A model generated the notes under the pieces. The model saw only the letters and a list, made by a program, of their open reading frames with translations. It searched no databases and was not told the DNA's origin. Shown here piece by piece: positions 10,018-24,500 of a stretch of DNA of 64,000 nt. The stretch is taken from positions 52,167,021-52,231,020 of the forward strand of contig CM046853.1 of NCBI GenBank assembly GCA_025617745.1. Direction: 5' to 3'. Made by a program: the position numbers and the translations under genes. The DNA comes from Heliocidaris erythrogramma. Its lineage: Eukaryota; Echinodermata; Echinoidea; Camarodonta; Echinometridae. How positions within the stretch are numbered: the stretch's first letter is position 1; the number at the start of each line of letters is the position of its first letter.

Positions 10018-13000
10018 CTAAGAAGAATAAACGACGTACAGTATCTTTAAAAAAGTATACAAGTATTTTTTTAAAAACTGTATGTGGTCTCAAGTCATGG
10101 AATGGTGAGCGTAAAAAGAAATCTAATTCTGTAACATAATTTAGCAACAAAAACTTACGCTTAAATCTGTTTGAATAACTATATTACTGTTCGAACTAAA
10201 CTAACTTTGTCCATTTCAGCAGTATTAACCTAAAATGTAAAATCCTTTCGCTAACATCTCTCATTAGAAACCTCCACGAAAGTGTCAGATCCACAAAAAC
10301 TGTCAAATCAAAGGGCCTATCGAACAATCGAACATGCACCTTCAAACGGAGTCCTTTTTATAAAGCCTGGTAAATAAGGATGCCTAGATTTTAACCTACC
10401 CTCCTTGCTTCCTTGATCTCGTCCTCCTCTGTGATCTTAGTTGCTTTCTCTTCGACCAGGTCCCACTTGATCTCTACTGGTTTCTTCTTGGCCACCTTCT
10501 TATCTTTTGCCATTGGTGATGATGAATCCCTAGCAGCACCAGCACTACCATCCTGAATAAAGGGGATAGACAAAGGAAGCATCACAAAACTTATAAGGAT
10601 TTTTTTTTAGTTAAAGTATCAAAGTAAATTTACTTTGACTACAATCTTGTGAATATATCAAACTCTTGGATCGACACTGAGCAATGAACAAAAACCCGAA
10701 AAGTTTGTTACAAATCATGAAGAGCTCATTCGTATCTTTAACGTGAGAATACCAGATGCCTATCTCTTCTTTTAAGTGCTTTTATTTTACATGCCAATTA
10801 TTTTTTTCAATCTTTAATGGAGCCTAAACTTACAAAGGAGACATCCTGCATTAATGTATACTCGGTTTCTACTAAAGGATTTTTTATAAATTATTGAGCG
10901 TGCTTACTTTTTGAGGCGTCGAATCCGAACTGCCTGCAACTTCGTCCGAGAGTCGGCTCGGATCGGGTAGCGTAGAGGGCGTCTCTGGGATTGGACTTGG
11001 ACAAGTATCGTTGCCGTCAGTCGCAGAAAGAGCTAGGGCTTCTAGCCAATCATGGACTGACTGAGATGGTTCCCCTGAAAAAAGGTGATATACATGTATA
11101 TATAAATAACGGGGTAATATATGGAGTGATTGTTGATAAGTTTTTAAGAAAGTGCATCAAGAGCTAATCCAAAGCAAAACAGTCAGTCATTTTACAGGTA
11201 TAAAGAGAGAAATGTGAAGTTAATTAATAATTATTAACATCTGTTCGTCACCTGACAATTTGAAGTATGGGCATCTGTCAAGTTACAAAAACTGTTTACA
11301 TATTCAAGCATGAAATGGAAAAGCAGGAATAATTACTTTTGGAAGATGATAAATCTGCACAGTGCTCTGAAATCTAAGCATACTTATGATGATATGATCA
11401 CTTTACAAGTCACATTATATCAACGCTCTCAACATCAACGCTATCGAAACGTTATTCCGTTTACTCAGTGTTATTCAACAATAGAAGATTTACTCCGTTA
11501 ACCATCGGCTGATGCCCCGCACATATTGTTCAATTAAAAGGGGAAGTCCGTCCAACAAATTACTTGGTTTTGATAGAAGCAGAAAAATCAGACCAACAGA
11601 TCAAAAAAAGTTTGAGGAAAATCGGACAACTAATAAGAAAGTTATGGATTTTTTAGTGGCATGTAAACTGGAGAAACAATGAAAATCACTAGACAAATTG
11701 GCAACTCAGTCATGAATCTGTGATGTCATGGGTACACAACTCACCAACTATTTTGTTTATATTCAAAATACAAATTTAAATTTTTGTCCAAGAATGTGAT
11801 TTCCTCATGACTTGAAGCAACTTATATTTATAGTAATATGTTTTTGCATCTATACACTAATACAGAGTAAATAATTTTCTGTAAAAATCATGAAAGTATG
11901 AATATTTATACAATATCATAAAAGATGAGTTTTTAGGGAAATGTAATATTTTGAAAACAATATCAATATTTTGAAGTTCATGAAATATTTTGTAAATGTT
12001 TATACATGCAAAAACATATTACTGTAGATGTATTTGGTTCGAGTTATGTGAATATTCATATTCTTGTACAAAATTTGAGAATTTGTATTTTGAATATAAA
12101 CAAAATTATTGGTGAGTTGTGTACCAATGACATCACAAACCCATGACTGAGTTGCCATTGTGATTTTCATTGTTTCTGTAAAAATATTCATAACTTTCTT
12201 ATTAGTTGTCCGATTTTCCTCAAACTTTTTTTGATCTGTAGGTCTGATTTTTCTGCTTCTAATAAAACCAAGTTATATTTAGATTGGACTTCCCCTTTAA
12301 TACTTCCTACTCCTTGTTTTTCATTGGCTTTATACCGTCTTACCTAAGGTTGGGAACATGAGTCCGAGGTCTATCTCGTAGCTGGCTCCGTTCTGAGACA
12401 GGTTGATAGATGTGTTCCCAGTGAAGAGTGTATGTAAGCAAAGCTGGAGAGGCACCTCAGGGGCGACTTCGATCTCAGAACTACTACAGGTGTAGAACGT
12501 GTTGAACGGGGTTATCGTGATCTGTAGCAATGTTAAAAATGTAATGAACGGCAAATTCATATTCAACAATCATGGCAATTGTAAGTACAGAGACAGACAA
12601 TAAAGAGGAAAGAAATTGAGGGGCCAGAATGGGATACACATCCCCCCAAAGACCACAATGACAGTACATTGTACCATTTGCTATAAATGAATTGTACACT
12701 GTGATGTTCAACAAGAAGGGAAGAATTCTGGAACTCCTTAAAGGGAAATACTTCCTTATCAGCAAGCTGTTCTGAAAAAGATGAAAAAATCAGAGAAACA
12801 GATTGGTGAAAGTTTGAACGAAATCGGACAAGCAATAATGTGAGTTGTAATCACTATACATATGGGAATTTCAAACTTGCCGAATCGGTAATGTCACTGT
12901 GATCTAGTGGCGGACAACTCCCCCATTTGCACCAACCAACTCACAAATTGACTACAGTTTTTTATTATCAAAGTGTCTTACGCAGTATAGTATCCTTTTC

Positions 13001-14870
13001 TTTTACGGGGACCTGTAACGATATGCTACCTCCAATATATTTTGATTATTGCCCCGTGGGTAAAGGCGCTTTGGGAGAAAACCGCAAATTAATTATAATT
13101 ATTTTAGTGGGAGAGTTCACAGTGAATATATTACAGTCGACTCACCAAACTGCCAATTTGAAATTCGCACAGATTTAGTGATCTCCTTTTTTCAAATATC
13201 CATAATTTCCTTATTTCTTTGTCCGATTTTTTTCATTTTTTTTTTCTTTATTTTTCTGCTTTCACGCAAATCATATTATATGAGTGACCCCACCCACCCG
13301 CTCCATCCTAATTAAAATTACAACAGGTCAGGTTTTCGTTTGTGTATGCCAAGGTCTGCATGAGCAAGAACTCGGCATTCTTTCATACCATGGCAACTCC
13401 ATCCACCTGTACAATGGAATGTCTGGCAGACCTAATGTTTTTTAATTTTAATTAGTTACTTTCAAAATAGGCTCAACATAATTATGTAAACACAAATGCA
13501 TGAGTAGCCGCGCTCCTCTCTCTCGTTCGTTCGTTGACCCTTGCTCCTGCTTTTGCTCCTGCTTTTGCTTTCCTCTGAATCTCAGAAACTGTGATATTTG
13601 TCCTGAGTGCATGTTTTACTACATGATAATGTATACCTCCTGCTTATTGCGTATATTCACTTATGATAAGATACTAACCGAATTTATGTTACTGTTTACT
13701 TTAATTGTTTAATCAGTTAATGAAGTATAACTGATTATGATATCGATCATTGTAATTTATTTGTAAATGTTCATTTGTAAACGTTTGTTTCACCAGTGAA
13801 AAGAAAATTTCCGTATGGACAATAAATACTTAATTTCAATTTCAATTTCAATTACCAAGGTTGGACTGCCCTTTAAAAGGGAAATTGCGTTAAATGCTCG
13901 AAAGAGGAAAATAAATTTTCAACCGACTGCTATGGAGACATTTTTTATATAATCTACGTCTTTATGAAGAAAGGCTCTCCAACTTCTACATCCGGCAAGA
14001 ATTTTAAAAAGGTATAAAACTGGGAAAAGTTGAGAAGTAGAAGAGGAAAACATTACAAGAAAGAGAGAGGAATTAAAATGAAGGGAATCAGAAAATCAAT
14101 CAACAACCGAGTAATAACAATATGATTAAGAAGACAAAGAGAGAAGACAAGGAAGTAAGAGATGAAAAAGAAAGCAAATATTTAAAGAAGAAATGAATAG
14201 GAAGATGAAAAGTGGAAGACGAGGATGAGAAGTTTCTCACCATCTTGTAGAAGCCTGGCCACTCTCGAAGGAACTGCTCTGTGATGAGAAGGACCCGAGC
14301 GATAGCACCCCAGATGAGTTCGGTCGCCCTCTGGTCTCCTTCCTCATCGAGATCTGATGTGACACGCCCAACGACATCCAGACATGGACAGAACTCAGTC
14401 ATCTCAGGCTCATTGATGTTGACTAGAGCCTGTAAGAACAAAACGCGAAGACAATATCTGAAATGATCAGAGTTCGGTCAGGGAAGGAGCAAGACACGTT
14501 TAAACATGAAAGGCCGTGAAAAATGTATGGCGGCACTTGAAAGAGAGAAAGAGAAACGGGAGAAAAAGAAGAAAAATCAAAATCCTCAAGGATTATACGA
14601 GCACCCCCCCCCCCATCCGCAGGTTAAGGTGCATCAGAAATAGCGTTTTCTGAAGGTATACAATGTGAAAAGCTTCTGCAGCTCGGTTGCTTTGTTCCCT
14701 CACATAAGCTTCAGGATTTCGTAATTTCGCGCCCAATGTAATATAAAGCTTATGAATATCATTTCAAAATGGTTCAAGGTTTCACGGTTCCGCTCGACTG
14801 TTGTGCTCCCTTGCAAATTTTCCTGGATGAAATGAACAAGAAATCGCTCATTTTAGCTTACAATGATATA

Positions 14871-14906
<36 letters not shown>

Positions 14907-17900
14907 CACTCGGTCGCTTTGTTTCCTCAATTGTACAATTCCCTTGATAAGTTTAGGCGGGGAGGGGCGCAATTTCACTGTTTGCCCCGGGTGCCACAAT
15001 CTCAAGAAACGCCACGAATGAAAGAACATAATCACTCTTCCAAAATCAGTCAAAATATATTTTGAAAGATTGAAAGGAAAAATGGGAAATAGTTTTCAAA
15101 AGCAAATAATCGACAAGATTTTGGAAGGAGAATGAGATGGAGGGATATACAGAAATAATGTCATGAGGTAAATAACACTTCGAAATAAAAGATACTGCTT
15201 TCAGTATTTTCTATTCAATTACATGCTATTACCAAAGATATGTAAATAGTAAACAGCCTCATGGGGCATATAATTTAGATGAACTGATGTTACTGCAATT
15301 CTTTGATAAAATTAATATATTTGCTGTGAACGAGACCAAGATCGACAGCAATCGAAAATTATTTCACGATTCGAAAAGACCGTAATCGTCAACGTGGCAA
15401 TATCACCCTCTACGTTCACAAATCCTTAAAAGTGGAGATTTTGCACAATAATTCTTTCAACGATTTAGAAACTCTCGCTGTTGTTGTTCATTCAAAGAAT
15501 TATAAACCACTGTCATTTGCTAAATGGTAGACATAATGTACTCAAGGCTTACATTTTTGCAATATGTTGATAGTTTGAAGAAATGTAGTATATTAATTGG
15601 TGATATTGATTTTGATTTGTTATTACAAGTACCTTCCTCTTATACCAGAATATACAGTGAAATTAACGAAAATGGCTAAAAAAAAGAAAACCTTCCTGGA
15701 CCCCATGGAAGACCATTAATGTCGTGCCTGGCACAGTTGAATGTGTCGTGCCTGGCATAGTTGAATGTATGGGTTATCCAGTCGTTTTAAATACTTATAT
15801 TGTACATGCATGTCTTTTTAATTAAAATAAATATTACTACTAACCGCAGTCCTCCTCTTCCTCCTTCTCCTCCTCCTCCTCCTCCTACTACTACTACTAC
15901 TGTGCATAACACTGTCATCGTATTCCACATGTACTGCATTTCTATTATTTCGTATCATAAATTTCTTTCATTAATTCATCTCTCTTCCACACTGCAAAAA
16001 TCGGGTAATTCAACACCATTTCGGTATAATATTGCATGGGCTACACCAGATAAGTGTTAAAACAACACCAGTTTGATTCGAAACTGAATGGTGTCGTTTA
16101 AACACTATATGAATTCCAAGATGGTGTTGATTAACATCCTGGTTTTCGCAGCGCACTTCCCTGATTATACCAAATTCTCTCCTACCGACCACATATTCAA
16201 AACTGGCAAAAATGTATGTAGGGCCTACCATATTCACTATAGAGTAAATTATTATTACAAGTGCTGACACCAAAAAGAGCACATGCACATGAAAGATCCA
16301 TGCAGTATTTTTTAATATGAAATATGATATGAACCTGAAATTTCATGGTATTAAATGACCTCTTCGACCTTCGACCTTTGACCTACTTACCCCAAGATCT
16401 AATCAGTTTGTCTGCCTATGACGATGCATACAAGTTAGTATCAAGTTCTTAACATGTTCACAGCTATAATAGTTAATGACCTCCATGGATAGTAAGGTCT
16501 TGAAATCGATCTGATCAATCCAATGACATTTATTTTGCTATAAATGTCATTTCTATTTTTATTTCCTCTTGGACAGAAACCTTTTCATTTTCGAGAGTTG
16601 CTCTTGGATTATTGCGTTACAGTATTTATGATAAAGCGATATTGATTACGGATAGTTTTCACTTCCAGTCATCAATTTATCAGCACTAAATTAACCGTAT
16701 ACCTAATTAGAGTAGCTCTAGTAAAGACACAAAAAGAAAACAGGTAGGGGAGAGCGGGGAGAACTGGGACGAAGAACTGGGACACCACCCCTTACTCATG
16801 TGTGTGTGTGTAATTGGGTTTTTACAGACGTGTATCAATCAGATATGATTATTTACGTCTGGGACCGACCTTTAACGTCACCATCCGAAAGACGTGACTC
16901 AGTCTCGAACCTGGGTCCGCTGAATCAGTTTATAACTTCCACTGGTAGCTGGATTACAGGCGCACGCCACAACACCCAGTTGTTAAAATAATTAACCTTT
17001 TATAAATTAGTTTGAATCCTACGAAAGATATTAACTATTAATGTTCACAAATACATCCACAGCTATACTGCGATTTTGCTTGTAGGTTTAATTTTCACTT
17101 CTTTTTTTGGCCATTTTTTTTTTATTTTTCATCATTCATTGTTTAAAAGTTTATAAGTATACCACTTGGCTATAGTGAACACCCCATATACAGCATATAC
17201 GTCTTATATGACCTTATAATTTGCCATATTATTTTTAGCGATAAATACCAACACTAATATTTTGCAGGCATTTGTTGCTTGTTTTTTGCTATCGGGGTGA
17301 ACTGAGACATCTTGTCCCAGTTCACCTCGGTTACTTTTTGTGTATGTAAGGAAAATGAGCTTTTATCAGTCATAATCTATAGACATATTACATGAAAACA
17401 TCTTTGGGTCTACATAAAAATCGTAAAAATTAATATCGGTCAATTCCTTTTTATGGTTCATTCATACTACTTCAGACAAACTGTTGTGTAACAAAAAACA
17501 TGTAAAAGTATATGAACAACTATTTATATTTGCCCAAAACTGTCGAAATATAGTTTAAAATTTACAAAACGCTCATCATTTCATCCAATATTATTTTTAA
17601 TGGGCATTAATCTTTGAGTCAACTTTACAAGTGACCTTCAAGCAAGTTTTTTAAGTGATATTGCCTATAGCATTCCCAGTAGACAACTACCTGAAAAAGG
17701 GGTGATTTTAGCATTTTCAAAACCTTTGTCCCATTTCTCCCCGACTGTTTTTTCCTTCTGTAAGTGCCCCTTTTCACTTCTAAGTGCCCCTTTTTCTTCG
17801 TATAACTGCGCCCCTTATTCTTTGTGATATATGCCCTTTTCACCTTCTGATAAGTGCCCCCTTTAACCTCAGACATTACTGCCCCTACAAATCTGCACCT

Positions 17901-18564
17901 TTTTTAACCTAGAGAACCATGTTAAGACAAACAATAATGTGTCGAAAATGATCCTCGATAGTGTATTAATCAGAATGTAGCGGTATACTAATGTCTCAAA
18001 GTGGCATTTTCCGCCTTGTTTTCACCCTTTGTAGGTGCCCTTCCCCCCCCGCCAAAGTGTCCCTTTTTGTTGGTGCCCCCCTTCAAAAAACGCTCCGCCG
18101 CCCCTGGCTATGTATACTATAGTTATATAACACGATAAGAACTACTTTCGAAAAATAAACCCAAGGGCAATTTCGAAGGCCTATTGTACTGCCCATAGAA
18201 ATCAGGTTCGGATTATGTAGCCTAATACACCATTGTAATGTTCGCACATTTCTAAAGGTGATAGACAGAGCTATTGAAAGTGTCTTGAGTTTATTTTTCG
18301 AAAATAGTTTTTTATCGTGTTATATTTAGATCTAATGTTTTAATTAGATCTAAGTGTTAGATCTACTTCAATGTTAGATCTATATAAGCTGAGATTAGAT
18401 CTAGGGTCTAACTAAAGTATATAAAACCATAAGCTTGGTGTCGAGGAAGACGGTTATCTAAGTTAGACTTGGATTTTACCTCTTCTTAGACCTATTAGAT
18501 CCTACTTCTACTTCCAGATCTCGGCTAGTTTTGTACAAAAAATAACCCCCCCCCCAAAAAAAAA

Positions 18565-18595
<31 letters not shown>

Positions 18596-21500
18596 CAAAA
18601 CAAAACAAAACAAACAAAAAACAAAAAAAACATAAATGAGACTGAGAGGTGGGTGGGGCTAATGTTAACTCAAGCTCTAACATTATTGCGTCCCCCTCCC
18701 CATAATGACAATTTGCCTATATGTATGGCCTATATGTATGGCCCGATCAGTTTTTAACAGTGTTTCTCTATAAAATTGATTTGTCTATGGGTATTACAGA
18801 GTTTAAACTGAACTAAATCAGACTAATTAACCTGGGGGTTATAATAATCCTAGACCTAGCCTACATTTTCTTCAGTCTAGTCCAAGACTTATTTGACTTA
18901 TTTATGTTGTTGACACCAGACTGTGGTAGGGCAAGGCCCAATTGATAGCTAGTGTAAAGGAGAATGATATGAGAACACAATATGTAGTTTTCACTCTGAT
19001 ATATGTAACTGTTTTGTATTTCAAAGTGACCAAATAAATAGCATTTCAAAGCAACAACAGAACCTGTAGAGGGGAGGATAATTGTGCTAACTTAAAGAGA
19101 TAGAGAAAGATGTGTTTTAGATTTGAAGAAAAAAAATAATGATAACCATCTAATCTTGTCTGCATTTCTAAGTAAATTAGTATGTTGATTGTCTTTACAA
19201 ATTTTAATTAGGACATGACAGTTTTCTGATATCTGCGCAAAACTTGCTACGTATGCACGTCGTTGGGAAAGACATCAGTGGAAGCGCCAATAGCAACTTT
19301 TGATCCTGTGCAATTTCAGTTTATTTGGACAATCAACATAGCTTTCACTACCAAAGAGTTAAAAAGAAATTATCATTAACATTTTTATCTACGAGGAAAT
19401 TAAACACTTTATATGGAATATTGAAGAATAATCAATGTGAGTTTAGAGTATACATGTACAAAAGACAAACAATTTGCAGCTTCTATAAATTAGAATAGAT
19501 GAATCATTAAAGTTTAACTATAAAGTTTAACTGGGCGTTGTGTCGTGCGCCTGTAATCCAGCTACCAGTGGAAGTTATAAATTGATTCAGCGGACCCAGG
19601 TTCGAGACTGAGTCACGTCTTTCGGATGGTGACGTTAAAGGTCGGTCCCAGACGTAAATAATCATATCTGATTGATACACGTCTGTAGAAACCCAATTAC
19701 ACACACACACACACACACAATATATATATTTATCCACAATAAATATTGGCGCAAATATTCACTCTTGAATGATAAGCGCCTTAAAACGTAAATAAACAAA
19801 CAAAACAAATTTGATTTGGATTCCTCAGGAAAGCCTTTTACCAGAGAATAATCAGCATCATCATCCCTCATTTTTTAAAGACTAACAGGCCTAACTGGTA
19901 CATCAGATTTTTAATGTGGAAGTAATGCATATATGTATGTATGTTCTGGATGAAATTAAAAGCACACGATTTTTTACATGACTTAAATGATACAATACAC
20001 TAATGTAACGCTTCTGTAGTAACAGTGTGCAAGATTTGACAGAAATTGTTTTTCAAACAGTGCATAAGTTTTAAAAATTGTAATAATTGTACTTTTAAGT
20101 AGAGAAATCATATGACCTAATTAATTTGCATGTGATAAAACTTTATTTTTTATTTGTAATAGCTGGACATTTTCCATAGTGCACGACAACTTATAATTTT
20201 TAGAATAATTATTTTATAAAAAGATATGGTGTCAGTAAAATAATAAATTGTACGTATAACGTGAAATTCTGGTTGCGCATACCACAAAACCAAGTATTTC
20301 AATAAATGTAGGAAGTTAAACAAAAATTGCACTGGGTATGTGTAGCAAATTACATCTTTCCTTTCGATCATGTAATCACAGCTAATAATGTTGTTATGAG
20401 AATAATACTATTTGATTTCATAATTTATGAACACAGATTCCTCTACTTAGGTCATTATTTCATACACATGTGATGGTAATGAAATGAAACAAAGGGGAAA
20501 AACATGAAATGAACAGGAAGTGTTTGTGTGTGTGTTTGTGTGTGGGGGTGTGGGTGTGAGGGTGTGTGTGTTTAGCATTATGTCCGAGGACATTTTCGGA
20601 CACAGAACAAAAAAAAAAATCATGACAACAATGGTCCTCGGAAGCCGGACAAGTCCTCGAACGTCGAACAATCAATTTGTGCTTTATTCCGTCGACTGTC
20701 CGAGGACGAGTAACAATAGAGGAACAATAGTTGTCCTCGGAAGTAAAGCCATGTAAACGTGTGTGTGTGCCAGAGAGAGAGTGTGTTAAAGTGAGAGCAA
20801 GAGAGCAAGAGACAGCGAGTGAAGGAGCGAGAGAAAGAGAAGGAGAGAGCGAGGTGAGAGACATGTCGGGTCAGTCAATTCATGTTCAAAATAATGCTAA
20901 AAGGATAATTGCGGCCAATTTAAAGGGGCTTGACCCAGACGTTCCTAGGATTGAACATGCTTCTTTTTTATATAGATTGGATGGATGGTGTAGTCTTTAA
21001 TCCCATTCATCGCACCTTAAAGCTTTCTTTTACTTTTTGCTCTCACGCCGTGTTCTGTACCATTTGGTACTTGTTATTTTCCTTCTTTATGCTCTTTGAC
21101 TATGGTATTTCTTTGTGATCTTGCAATCTCTTTGGTTCGCACTGGTTCTTTGACACGCAGCCTTGTTAAAGTCCACCTAGAATGTTTTCTTGGCAAAAAT
21201 GTTTCCTATCTGAAAAGGGTTTTTCATAACAAAAATCCTGAAGCATGGATGAATACCACCTCATTAACACAAATCTGAAGAAGAAAATCATCCACAATGA
21301 GAAATGGTGATCCAATGCCGTTTCACAAAAGGCATCTTCTTGCCTATTGTGTTTCACTAGAAAGTGAACAAATTAGATTTTGACACAATGATCACGATGG
21401 TGTTCAGTGATGCATGACCCTGATCCCTGGAAATCTAAACAAGTTCCCATTGAAAAGAATATGAATTACTTTTTCATATGATATGAATTTAATTTTCGGT

Positions 21501-24500
21501 AAACACATAGTTCATTTATAGGAATTTTTCAAAGTCGGGTTTCCTGTTTTTTAAACGCCCAATTTTAAACATTTAAATGTTGAGAATGAAGATGTACAAC
21601 GGTACTATAGGTTTTTGCGGTCAATTTTGTAAGTTCATCAGTCAAATTCATACTACGTGCATTCAATTTAGAAGAATTTAGCCGTGTACAAGCATTTAAG
21701 CATTCAAATTAATATTTCATGCATTCGTATTAGTGCTTTTATCAATCCAATTTAGACTAATTTCATTCGAATCGCAAAAAAATGCATCAAGTTCGTAAAA
21801 CGGTCATTCAATTTAGAACGGGAGGTGATGCGATTGCGCAATGCCGTTATTCCAGCATTCAAATTCATTTCAGAGCATTCTTTTTCGCACATTGAGCATT
21901 CGAATTCGTTATTTACGTCGAACACATTTTATTTGGTTTTTATTCTTTATTAATTTTGATATATTGGTTTCGAAGTGCATATGAGCTTTTATGTATTCTT
22001 TTATTCATATAAGCTTCTTTTAATGAATTCATGTTTATCTCATCTACATATATTTTAGAAATATTTTATGACATTATTGACTTACTTTTCTCTAATTTAT
22101 GGTCTAACATGTTTACATAATAATTATTGTTCATACTTTCAAGTGAAGATCTATTTCATAATGTTATATTGTTAAATGTATGTAAGTGGGTGTAATAACT
22201 AATAAAGTTATTTAGGAAAATTATTTCTTTCATAAAAGTATCTGTGTTTTTCATTGGGGAGGGTTGGGGTATTGAGTTTAAATGGATACTCAACCGCATG
22301 ATTGTGGACGTTTTTATGCCGCAAGAGGGCACCGTGATCGTTACTTGATCATGCCGTTGCCCCGCGCTAGCAAACTTCGAACAGGCTTTTCGCCCCGCAA
22401 CATGCACGCTCCGCCTGAGCTCGAGCTCTCCTGCGAGATTCGGTCGGCTTCGTGCAGTTCGAAATGTAGGCCTAATCCCAGTAGTCCAACGGACGTGTTC
22501 GACGCACATACTTTGTGTACGAGTGAATGGGGCTTACGCAATCCTGGCTTTCCCCACGGTTGCCCGGTGGCGTATCCCTTTAAGTCCATGAATAACTAAT
22601 AACTAATAAAGCTATAAGGCCTATGGAATGGAACTGAGTAATGAAAAGGAAGCCTAACCACGCATTACAAAACAATTTATTTCAAAGTAAATTAATTAAA
22701 AGTCCAAATACCTTAAACATGCTAAACTGAATGGGCTTATTACGAATTCGAATGCCCACGTGCGAATTTGAATGCTGGCAGAGACGCTTTCCGGCATGGT
22801 GGCGAATTTGAATGCTCCCAACCGACTTTTTATTTTGAATGAGAAAAGTGTTAAATTGTTTAATCTAAGTGCGAATTTGAATGACCGAAATACCAAGTTG
22901 AATAATGAATTTTACGGTGCAGATTTTTTTCGCTAATTTGAATGACTCTTATATCAAATTGAATGAAAAAAGTCCGAAATTTACCGCAAAAACCTATATT
23001 ACCTCAAGTACGCTTAATTGTGTTTTGAGAATGCCCGTGATATATTAAGTATGTTGTTGGAACACTTTTCATTAGGGCAACGTCGTCGGATCTAGATTTT
23101 AACACAAAAATAATAAATGTGGGAGCAATATAAAAGCAAATTAAAGCTGTATCCACGATCCATCCTACTTGAAATCCTTGCCATGATTAATATCTTACTT
23201 TGCTATTCTTTGTTCTAAATGATAGACGATAGTTTTACTTTCATCGCCCTTAGATATAACATCAGAATACCACATCCGTTTATACACAAGAGGCAACCAC
23301 CAAAATCAAGCGTCATTCTAGCTAGTTTCTCCGTGGTATCCATATCTACACTGAGGCTCGTCGAAACTTTGAAAATTTTCCTCGATTTGACATAGATTAC
23401 AAAAGGTGAGTTATTTGTTGTTTTTCTCATTTCTTCCTACTTCTATTTTCAAGTTTGTCTTATTTAAATCGGAATCAAAATTCAACAGTATCATCATCGC
23501 TCATTTTGATTATCGATTTTAAAACAAATTCATGTAAGTTAATTTACGTATTTATCAGTCGTTTGAAAACTGCCTCAATGCTATATGTTCAAATTCACTG
23601 CGATTCATCAAAATAATGAATGAATAAAAAAAAATATTCATGCCTGATAGGTGCAAATTCATGGTCTGGTTTTGAATTTCATTCTCAATAAAAAGGAATT
23701 TACTTTCAGAATCCTGTTATGATTTAATTGCAAAAATTAATCAGATATTCATGTGATTGCGGATAAAAATATCTCTATTCGTCACTCAAGTATTTTGTGT
23801 GACTTTTTTATCTGCAACATAATCCATTTAATGTGATCATCAGTTGAATAATTTTACTTTCTGATTCTAAAAAGTAAATAACAGAAGAAGCCTTCGTGTC
23901 ATTCAATTTATCTTTTTATCTGTTCTTTTTAATCATGGATTGTTCCATTTGCTATAATATTCTGACCTACACGCATTCTACAATACGTCTTTCTCTATAA
24001 TCTATTTGTTCTATTTCAACCCATTTTACCTATTTAGTTAGTCATTAGCTAATGTTTAATTTTTTAATTTCTAATTTTTAATTTCTTTATGTTTCTTCCT
24101 TTCCATAATATAGTTTATAATATTTTCACATTAACTGTAGAACATCCATTAAATATTCAGTAGTTATGTACAAGAATATGCATATATTCTGTTATAATGT
24201 TCAAACGGATTTAGATCTTGAACCATGGCTACTTGTCAAATCATTAATATAGTAATAATTTATGCCCAGCTTTTACTTTGAATCCCTAACTTTTCGTGAA
24301 CCAAAGCCCAAATAAATCTCTAAGTTCGAGCCGAATAGCCCCGTATAGTTACTGCGTTTGGGCATTTCACGGCTAAATGTGTAGGCTACTTTTCGAAACA
24401 TCACAGACCAATTTCTTTTTAAGCATTGCTTTATTTTTCTTCGTTTTCTGTTTGATAATATTTTATCTAGATATATATTTCTTGTTTGAATGCTTATTCA

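Noticed and set aside
22156..22599. Frames on both strands in the GC-rich centre of the 21604 element
   Set aside because: No recognisable domain, overlapping frames on both strands, and the location inside a foldback element makes a gene unlikely.
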